Below are positions 1 to 5,105 of a stretch of DNA of 8,713 nt, in pieces (the stretch's first letter is position 1; every line of letters starts with the position of its first letter). The stretch spans positions 1 through 8,713 of the forward strand of contig QQUM01000310.1 of the NCBI GenBank assembly GCA_008501545.1. The letters are read 5' to 3'. Below the pieces are notes generated by a model, which made no database searches, was not told where the DNA came from, and was given only the letters and a program-made list of their open reading frames with translations. The position numbers and the translations under genes were made by a program. Source of the stretch: Calditrichota bacterium (GTDB lineage Bacteria; Zhuqueibacterota; Zhuqueibacteria; Zhuqueibacterales; Geothermadaptataceae).

Positions 1-1
1 G

Positions 2-517
2 AAAGGATTGAAAATATGGATATGGTGTTTACTCAAGGCAACCCACAAACACCAAAGTTTTTTAATTGGTAGAACCAAAGTCGAGCTGCAGCCTGGTGAA
101 TTTATCTGTGGTAGTAATAAAGCTGCAACTGAACTTGGCGTTGCCAAAACCACTTTCTGGAATTGGCTCAATTTTCTGGAACAAGAAGGAAAGGTGGAAC
201 TCAAAAAGAACGCTAAATTCACCTTAGTTTACATAAAAAACTGGGAACGATATCAACATGTATGGGACGCTGGTGGGACGGTAAGTAGGACGCAAGTGGA
301 ACGCTGGGTAGGCACATACAACAAAGCAAACAATACTGATAATGTTAAAAATGATTCTTGTAACGTGGAAAAATTCAAAAAATTGGAACCACAACCAGAA
401 CCCTTTGTGATCTATCAAGGGAAAAGAATTACAAACATCGCAGAGCTTATTCAACTAAAGAAAGAAGGTAAAATCTACTACGATTCTAAAAATGAAAAAT
501 GGTATCCACAAGAGTAA
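2..517 (+). CDS. Phage-type winged-helix replication protein, 5'-truncated
   Basis: The reading frame is open to the left window edge. The first in-frame start-like codon is a TTG at position 8, which has no spaced ribosome site, and the protein there begins in the middle of a conserved-looking block (KIWIWCLLKATHK). I therefore treat the gene as lacking its N-terminus, perhaps 20-30 residues. About 171 residues are visible. A winged helix-turn-helix spans roughly residues 35-85 of the visible part: a GEFICG strand, the helix pair AATELGVAKTTFWNWLNFLEQ, then a beta wing ending in IKNWERYQ. This layout is known from N-terminal domains of phage replisome organisers and DnaD-like initiators, which bind DNA and load the replicative helicase. 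The C-terminal half is a polar linker and a short tail (KEGKIYYDSKNEKWYPQE) that I do not recognise; no DnaD C-terminal domain is evident. The position ahead of two more winged-helix genes and a resolvase fits a replication module. Family placement is by pattern only. Confidence 0.72.
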   Translation, partial: KGLKIWIWCLLKATHKHQSFLIGRTKVELQPGEFICGSNKAATELGVAKTTFWNWLNFLEQEGKVELKKNAKFTLVYIKNWERYQHVWDAGGTVSRTQVERWVGTYNKANNTDNVKNDSCNVEKFKKLEPQPEPFVIYQGKRITNIAELIQLKKEGKIYYDSKNEKWYPQE

Positions 518-604
518 CCAGGGAATGTTGTTTTCACCTTCTTATGAAAATTGTTGAGTCGAGTATACTTACACTATGCAATCATTCTTACGAAATATAA
601 CTGT

Positions 605-916
605 ATGGATAACGGATTCACTTTAAGAAAAACACTCAGTCCCCATTGGATGACAATGTCGCCAAAGGAAATCAAGTTGTTCATGACCTTGTACTGGTTT
701 GCAGATCCCGATTCACAGTTTTTGGAAATTTCCCTTGAAAGCCTTGCAAAAAAAACGAGTTTAAGTCAGCGCGCTATTAAGTCCTGTTTGAAAATGCTGG
801 AGATCAGAGGTTTGGTGGCCTATTACTTGACTGATTTCCCAAATCAGGAAAGTAAGTTTATTCTTCGATGTCCCAAATCTTTTGATGACACTCCATCTAA
901 AATCCCCATGAATTAA
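605..916 (+). CDS. Small winged-helix DNA-binding protein
   Basis: A 103-residue protein. I chose the ATG at 605 because it gives a compact protein starting just ahead of the first predicted helix. An in-frame TTG at 551 would add 18 residues of unremarkable sequence, and neither start has a Shine-Dalgarno. Residues about 20-35 form an aromatic helix (KEIKLFMTLYWFAD). Residues about 41-75 carry a helix-turn-helix (ISLESLAKKTSLSQRAIKSCLKMLEIRGLV), followed by a wing strand ending in FILRC. The architecture matches the flanking genes: an aromatic helix, a short strand, an HTH of the type used by phage replication initiators and MarR/GntR-like winged helices, then a wing. There is no second domain, so it may be a DNA-binding accessory or regulator rather than a helicase loader. 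It lies 87 bases after the preceding gene and 15 bases before the next, consistent with co-transcription. The exact function is unknown. Confidence 0.7.
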   Translation: MDNGFTLRKTLSPHWMTMSPKEIKLFMTLYWFADPDSQFLEISLESLAKKTSLSQRAIKSCLKMLEIRGLVAYYLTDFPNQESKFILRCPKSFDDTPSKIPMN

Positions 917-931
917 CAATCCGATAACTCC

Positions 932-1528
932 ATGTTTGCCAATCTAAAAAGAATTTTTGAAGAAAAACTGGATGCACATTTTCAGCAAATGCGTATGGCT
1001 TTGTGGCTTTATCTTTATCTTAATGTCCATGCCAATAAAAACACCGGAAAGTTAGTCATTGCAGCAGATGCTATTGCAGAGAAATTCAATGTAGCTGAGC
1101 AAGTCATAAGGAACTGGATTGCGGTGCTAAAAAGGCATCAATATATCAGTGTAAAGAAACAAGGGAAGGAGTTGATTTTGAAAATTTCCGGTTGGATGAA
1201 AGAGCGAGAGCCTACTGTGAGCAATGTCCTTGAAAACAAAACAACAGTAAAAAACCAAAGGTCGAAAAAATTAAAAATAGATTTAACAAAACTGCCACTG
1301 CCTGAATTGAGTGGCAAAATAGCGGAGCTGTTCAAAGCGCCTGACCAGCAAAAGGTTATTGACTCGCTTTGCCAAAATCATCCAACAGATGTCATTATTC
1401 AGGCAGTGGTTGAAACACAAAAAGTGCCAGATTCCAAAATTAGAAAATCACGAACTGCACTTTTTGCGTTTCTTGTTCGACAATATGCAGAAGAAAATTC
1501 ACAAACCCAAAAGACTATTGGCCATTGA
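932..1528 (+). CDS. Winged-helix replication-initiator-like protein
   Basis: A 198-residue protein with an ATG start 15 bases after the previous stop and no Shine-Dalgarno. Residues about 1-35 are helical with an aromatic run (MALWLYLYLN). Residues about 41-85 form a winged helix (LVIAADAIAEKFNVAEQVIRNW, then a wing through LILKISGW). A charged linker at about 90-118 leads to a helical C-terminal domain at about 118-192 with the segments LSGKIAELF, VIIQAVVETQK and a basic helix containing KSRTALFAFLVRQY. An N-terminal winged helix joined by a basic linker to a small helical domain is the plan of phage and plasmid replication initiators of the DnaD or lambda-O kind. I infer origin binding or helicase recruitment. 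I cannot assign a named family, and a regulatory role is possible. Its last 44 bases overlap the start of the resolvase in another frame, so the two are probably translated together. Confidence 0.72.
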   Translation: MFANLKRIFEEKLDAHFQQMRMALWLYLYLNVHANKNTGKLVIAADAIAEKFNVAEQVIRNWIAVLKRHQYISVKKQGKELILKISGWMKEREPTVSNVLENKTTVKNQRSKKLKIDLTKLPLPELSGKIAELFKAPDQQKVIDSLCQNHPTDVIIQAVVETQKVPDSKIRKSRTALFAFLVRQYAEENSQTQKTIGH

Positions 1529-1997
1529 TCCCGGCGCACGTGAAATGGGAATAGCTGTTTTGGAAGGCAAAGAATTGGTTTACTACGCCGTAAAATCGCT
1601 TCGACAATTCCGTCCAGAAAGTAAATTGAAAGACGCACTTGCAAAGTACTTGAATAAACTCATTGCTGATTACAGTATTAAAGAAATCGTTCTTGAAAAT
1701 GGTTGGGTGAGTCAGCTTGGTAGCAAACTATTTGATTGCTGTATCAAAACTATAAAAGAAACGGCAAAAGCTAACAAGCTGCCAATTTCAAGTTATAATC
1801 CAAAGACTATACGAAAGATCATTTGTGGAAATGGTAAAGTAAACAAGCTGACTACAGCAAGAAAAATTGTATCCCAATACCCAGAGCTAAACATTTATTT
1901 GGAGCAGGATAAACGATGGAAGGAGTTATATTGGTTGAATGCTTTTGATGCTATAGCTGCTGGGTTAGCTTATTTAAAGTTACAATTGGAAAAATAA
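1485..1997 (+). CDS. RuvC-family Holliday-junction resolvase (phage type)
   Basis: A 170-residue protein with an RNase H-like fold. The first catalytic motif is RLLAIDPGAREMGIAV (Asp15, directly followed by Pro-Gly as in RuvC). The second is EIVLENGWV (Glu71). The third is LNAFDAIAAGLAY near the C-terminus, with Asp155 at the final catalytic position. RuvC family enzymes cut four-way junctions symmetrically, using four acidic residues (Asp7, Glu66, Asp138 and Asp141 in E. coli). Here the Asp138 position is Asn152. I start the gene at the ATG at 1485, nine residues before the first core strand, rather than at the in-frame ATG at 1359, which would prepend 42 residues that overlap the previous gene and resemble no resolvase. 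The family's usual length, about 150-180 residues, agrees. The start lies within the preceding gene, and the stop is followed at once by a strong inverted repeat. The likely role is resolving recombination or replication intermediates of a phage or mobile element. Confidence 0.85.
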   Translation: MQKKIHKPKRLLAIDPGAREMGIAVLEGKELVYYAVKSLRQFRPESKLKDALAKYLNKLIADYSIKEIVLENGWVSQLGSKLFDCCIKTIKETAKANKLPISSYNPKTIRKIICGNGKVNKLTTARKIVSQYPELNIYLEQDKRWKELYWLNAFDAIAAGLAYLKLQLEK

Positions 1998-2128
1998 GTC
2001 AAACTCCCGATTCATTGCAGTGCGTGTTATAAGCGCTGTCCTACATTCTGGTATTTTCGAATGTGTAAGAAAGTTGCTTTCAGAAATGCCTGGAATCAGT
2101 TTCTTTTAAGATGAATCGGGTGTTTGAT
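1998..2128 (+). ncRNA. Closed stem with three internal hairpins (structured RNA domain)
   Basis: Bases 1999-2015 pair with 2111-2127 at 16 of 17 positions (single T/T mismatch at 2005/2121), and G1998.T2128 adds a wobble. This helix encloses three hairpins. The first is 2017-2023 with 2033-2039, using two G.U pairs. The second is ACATTC 2043-2048 with GAATGT 2059-2064. The third is AAGAAA 2067-2072 with TTTCTT 2100-2105. The result is a four-way junction starting one base after the resolvase stop codon. No T-run follows, so it is not an intrinsic terminator. It may be the 5' domain of the larger structured RNA that continues to about 2494, a processing or stability element, or the footprint of a mobile element. 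The pairing is seen directly; transcription is inferred. Confidence 0.5.
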
Positions 2129-2139
2129 ATAGAACTAAA

Positions 2140-2494
2140 GCCATTAATTTAAAGCAACCAAACCGGAAAACGATGTTCGGTGAAGCAAAATGAGGAACTT
2201 TATGAGATAGGACATTCCGAAAGGAATAACTTATTCATGGAGGAGAACGCGTATGTGAATATGTGCTGTGGCGTGTAGTCTGATACTGAGTACAACCATC
2301 ACGATTGATCGTTTAGAAAGAAGGGGCTATGTGTCCTTGGTATCATACATACTACCTAAAAGTTCGGAAGACTGTAAATTCATAAATCGAAGTTTATACG
2401 AAGTAAAACCATCGCTTACACAACCCGGGAGTTTATCCTAAGCAATGTTAATGGGCACGGTGGTGTGAGAGATGCACACTCTGGTTGATTACCG
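2140..2494 (+). ncRNA. Candidate large structured RNA, multi-domain
   Basis: No plausible protein gene occupies this stretch, but it folds as nested helices. 2141-2147 pairs with 2448-2454 (7 bp, extendable) and closes the domain. Inside it are 2162-2166 with 2177-2181, and 2195-2201 with 2359-2365 (7 bp). The latter encloses ATTCC-GAAA-GGAAT (2214-2227, a GNRA tetraloop), 2232-2237 with 2256-2261, and a two-step arm of 2275-2279 with 2351-2355 and 2281-2286 with 2340-2345. That arm carries hairpins 2301-2304/2309-2312 and 2321-2325/2334-2338. Further hairpins are 2382-2387/2392-2397 (CGAA loop) and 2414-2418/2439-2443. A separate arm pairs 2458-2461 with 2491-2494 and contains 2463-2467/2475-2479. 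G.U pairs and the GNRA loop favour the + strand. Each 5-7 bp helix alone could occur by chance; the case rests on their mutual compatibility. Candidate classes are a phage-borne large ornate RNA (ROOL or GOLLD type) or a group II intron fragment, neither confirmed. I see no intrinsic terminator. Confidence 0.42.
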
Positions 2495-2520
2495 GAGCTG
2501 TCTATTTTATCGTACCATGC

Positions 2521-5079
2521 CTATTCCTTCGATGAAATATCAAAATCAATATTTAATTGTCGGAACGTCTCTTCTATTTTATCTTCGATTTCCTGTTGTG
2601 AAATGCTGCCATCTTTTGCTTTCAGAGATATTTCAAGGTGTTCAAATTTGCTTTGAAGCAAATTCATGATTCCCATGATGCTTGATACTTTACCTTTAGG
2701 AATATCAAATTTCAAACTCAACAGCTCGCTTGTTTTGTTTGTCGATGCTGGCGGTTGAAATGACGCGCTATCACTATTATTTATATCAGGCTGTTCTTTT
2801 TCTTCACTGCCAGAAACTGGGGGGGCTAGGATTTCCGAGTCACCATCTTTCTTCTGCTGAACACAAAGTTCGACTTTGATAATTATTTCTTTCCCAGCAA
2901 AAGAAATGGTAGCACTTTCTTTAAAATACACACATCTTGGATTATCTTCTTCCAATTCACCCAAACCGAAGAGACCCATCTGCACACCTTCCCGAATACA
3001 ATATTCCAGAACCATACGATTGACCGGGCGTGCTTCACCGGGGGTTTTAAGAGTTGCCTGATACAACTGATCCGTTAAAACATAATCCTTGTCTCTGAAA
3101 AATTTTTCCCTTAAAACGATGGGAGCGATTTTCTCAAGTATTTCACCATCTAGTTTTAGTTGTTCAAATAGTTCTTCATCAAGGCTTTTATTTAACCCAT
3201 AGGTGGCAATACCTAAATCTCTTTCTTTAGAACCGTCTTTCTCAGGTATCGCAATCATTCGATACAAACGGCGTATAGCATCCTGCAAAGGTGTGGCCAG
3301 CTTTTTAATCTCTTCTTTGACTTCCTTCTTCTGTTCTTCGGTCAATCGTAAATGCTCGTCTTTGGCAATATTGTCAAAAGCGATTTTGCGCTTGAGAGTA
3401 TTTACAAAGCCACTGCGTTCCGATTCCAATGGATACAAAAAGAAAACGGTGTTGCGATAAACCCGTGGCGTTTGTCCTTTTGTTTTAAGAATTTCATCAA
3501 TAGAACTTTTATTATCGCTTTTTAGTACTACTAATTTTAATTCTTCTGAATCGGAAATATTGAGCGATTTATCTTCCCAAATATAAGTTTTAAAGCGATG
3601 GCCCTTAAGCGATGATCTTAAGAGTTCCATTTCCAAATTGACCAATTCAGGACTTTTTACATTTTCCATATTATTTAGAAGAATACGGTTCAAATTGGCT
3701 TGATTACTGAAAAAATATTTATCACCCCTGCTTTGCAGATAGAATAATTTCATCTTTAAATGTTCAACTGCCTCAGCGACTAAAGGCGATGGATTTTGTA
3801 GTGTTGTTGCCGATCTTTTAATCTCTCCTAAGGTCGTGCCGTGTTCTTGGCCTCCTGAGAATGAGTAGAGGAAGATAGTGTTTGCGGTACGGGTTCCAAT
3901 TCCCAAACCCCGATATGATTTGCCAAGCGTATTATTCACCTTCTGAGACCCGGATTCGTTACCGGAAATATCATTACCGATGACGCTGTTAAATTCAGAA
4001 CCGATATGTTTAAGTAATTCTTGACGCAGTTCCTGCTGCCCTAAATCAAAGTCGGCCAAGCTGATATATGATTTATTCGAATCACGAAGATTGTAAATAA
4101 CCAGAGACAATAAACGTAAAACACCACGCGTTCGCTGAAAAGTATGAAAACTACCCCAGCGGTGGTAAAGCACATCAATTACCTCCGGCATGAAAGGATA
4201 GGAATTACTGAAGCGGGTGCAGTATTCACTGGGTTGGACCTCGCTGGGTAAGATGCATTCTTTATCCGCATATTCAACAAAATCCGCGGCAACTTTCTTT
4301 GCTTCATCGAGATCAATATGACTAAAAAGTCTTTGGCGAATAATATTGCCGATTTCATTTTCTTCAACAGGGGTATAAATTTTTTCTTTACGACCAGTAA
4401 CTTTTTGAAGTTTTTGATAGAGATTTTCAGCATCCTCGTCATAATGTTCCATCAGGCTGGCAGGAAGTGTAACGAGCAAACAAACACGATTCAGCGTGCT
4501 TACGGTCTCTGACAATTCCTGCACAAAAGCCAGTGTTTGAGCAGCTAAATTACTGTTCCCCACAGCTACACCGGAAGCTTTGGTTGCATATTCAAGTAAT
4601 TCATCGATTAGAATAACCAGCGGTTGATGCGCAGAAAGAAGTTGGCGAATGATTTCCTTACCAGGCGACGTTTGCCCTTTACACAGATCAATTTTCCCCG
4701 TGAGTGTTTGCTCGAAAAATCCCCAGACCGTCTGTTTGGCGCTTAGGGCTGTACCGTCAATGACAATGTGCCTAGCACCCCATTTGGTCGATTTATGGTA
4801 CAGGGCGATCAAAGCATGTGTCTTGCCACCACCAAAAGGTGTTTGCAACTGAATAAAAGGATCCCCGCCTTTACCCTCAAGCCGCTTTTTAACAACTGTG
4901 AGCAAATTATCAAGACCCTGTGTGACAAACGTTTTCTTGAAAAAGGTTTCGGCGTCTTTATATTCATCCGGGCCACGGACATGAGCTACCTCCCACAAAT
5001 CAGCGGCAAACACATCCATGGTTAAACGGCCTTTTAAAATATCATCATGCGGAACGGCAATCGTGTGAAACGGTTTCAT
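2521..5079 (-). CDS. DUF499 (COG1483) P-loop ATPase of a defence operon
   Basis: An 852-residue cytoplasmic ATPase. The Walker A motif is TPFGGGKTHAL at residues 80-90 and the Walker B is LVILIDELLEYA at about 154-165. A probable sensor strand LLVTLPAS lies at about 201-208, and an arginine-rich FQRTRGVLRLLS at about 314-325 could supply an arginine finger. The N-terminal half matches the DUF499 pattern, including MDVFAADLWEV. The middle is variable and rich in helices, with a charged segment TEEQKKEVKEEIKKL. An acidic, Ser/Pro-rich linker at about 750-785 precedes a short C-terminal domain. DUF499 proteins sit in defence islands beside DUF1156 methylases and helicases and resemble the BrxC/PglY ATPases of BREX; their biochemical role is not settled. 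The gene has a good ribosome site, begins 26 bases after the methylase stop and is the last gene of the operon. It is somewhat shorter than many relatives, which often approach 1,000 residues. The linker contains a run of seven C residues. Confidence 0.88.
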   Translation of the reverse strand: MKPFHTIAVPHDDILKGRLTMDVFAADLWEVAHVRGPDEYKDAETFFKKTFVTQGLDNLLTVVKKRLEGKGGDPFIQLQTPFGGGKTHALIALYHKSTKWGARHIVIDGTALSAKQTVWGFFEQTLTGKIDLCKGQTSPGKEIIRQLLSAHQPLVILIDELLEYATKASGVAVGNSNLAAQTLAFVQELSETVSTLNRVCLLVTLPASLMEHYDEDAENLYQKLQKVTGRKEKIYTPVEENEIGNIIRQRLFSHIDLDEAKKVAADFVEYADKECILPSEVQPSEYCTRFSNSYPFMPEVIDVLYHRWGSFHTFQRTRGVLRLLSLVIYNLRDSNKSYISLADFDLGQQELRQELLKHIGSEFNSVIGNDISGNESGSQKVNNTLGKSYRGLGIGTRTANTIFLYSFSGGQEHGTTLGEIKRSATTLQNPSPLVAEAVEHLKMKLFYLQSRGDKYFFSNQANLNRILLNNMENVKSPELVNLEMELLRSSLKGHRFKTYIWEDKSLNISDSEELKLVVLKSDNKSSIDEILKTKGQTPRVYRNTVFFLYPLESERSGFVNTLKRKIAFDNIAKDEHLRLTEEQKKEVKEEIKKLATPLQDAIRRLYRMIAIPEKDGSKERDLGIATYGLNKSLDEELFEQLKLDGEILEKIAPIVLREKFFRDKDYVLTDQLYQATLKTPGEARPVNRMVLEYCIREGVQMGLFGLGELEEDNPRCVYFKESATISFAGKEIIIKVELCVQQKKDGDSEILAPPVSGSEEKEQPDINNSDSASFQPPASTNKTSELLSLKFDIPKGKVSSIMGIMNLLQSKFEHLEISLKAKDGSISQQEIEDKIEETFRQLNIDFDISSKE

Positions 5080-5090
5080 CTATTAATATT

Positions 5091-5096
5091 CTCCCT
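5091..5096 (-). promoter_or_regulatory. Ribosome binding site of the DUF499 gene
   Basis: The complement reads AGGGAG, ending 11 bases before the ATG at 5079. It lies in the 26-base gap between methylase stop and ATPase start, supporting this start and co-translation from an operon mRNA. The spacing is slightly long. Confidence 0.6.
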
Positions 5097-5105
5097 GAGT
5101 AATCA

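Noticed and set aside
551..583. Promoter-like TTGAGT ... TATGCA before the second gene
   Set aside because: The spacing is about 15 bases, the -10 match is poor, and the genes are close enough to be co-transcribed.
551..604. TTG start at 551 for the second winged-helix gene
   Set aside because: There is no Shine-Dalgarno before it, and the added residues do not extend the domain; the ATG at 605 is simpler, though not proven.
1359..1484. Longer resolvase start at 1359
   Set aside because: It would overlap the upstream gene by 170 bases and add 42 residues with no resolvase similarity before the first core strand.
2020..2024. GTGCG as the 5' end of a group II intron
   Set aside because: The motif lies inside a hairpin within the 1998-2128 domain, and the closing stem would cross the supposed exon-intron boundary. 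No maturase gene and no domain V-like hairpin follow. A truncated intron beginning elsewhere is not excluded.
1998..2128. Integron attC site
   Set aside because: The ends GTCAAAC and GTTTGAT each match the attC core consensus at 6 of 7 positions. However, the R and L boxes are separated by only one base, the inside is three separate hairpins rather than one imperfect hairpin, and no similar site separates the neighbouring genes.
1998..2494. Retron-type RNA
   Set aside because: Complementary ends and internal hairpins are reminiscent, but no reverse transcriptase gene lies in the window and the ends of the whole region do not pair with each other.
2130..2520. Bidirectional intrinsic terminator between the convergent blocks
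   Set aside because: No GC-rich hairpin followed by a T-run was found on either strand, although convergent genes would be expected to need one.
2472..2669. Small + strand ORF of 65 codons
   Set aside because: It begins in the structured region and runs antisense through the end of the DUF499 gene, has no ribosome site and resembles no family I know.
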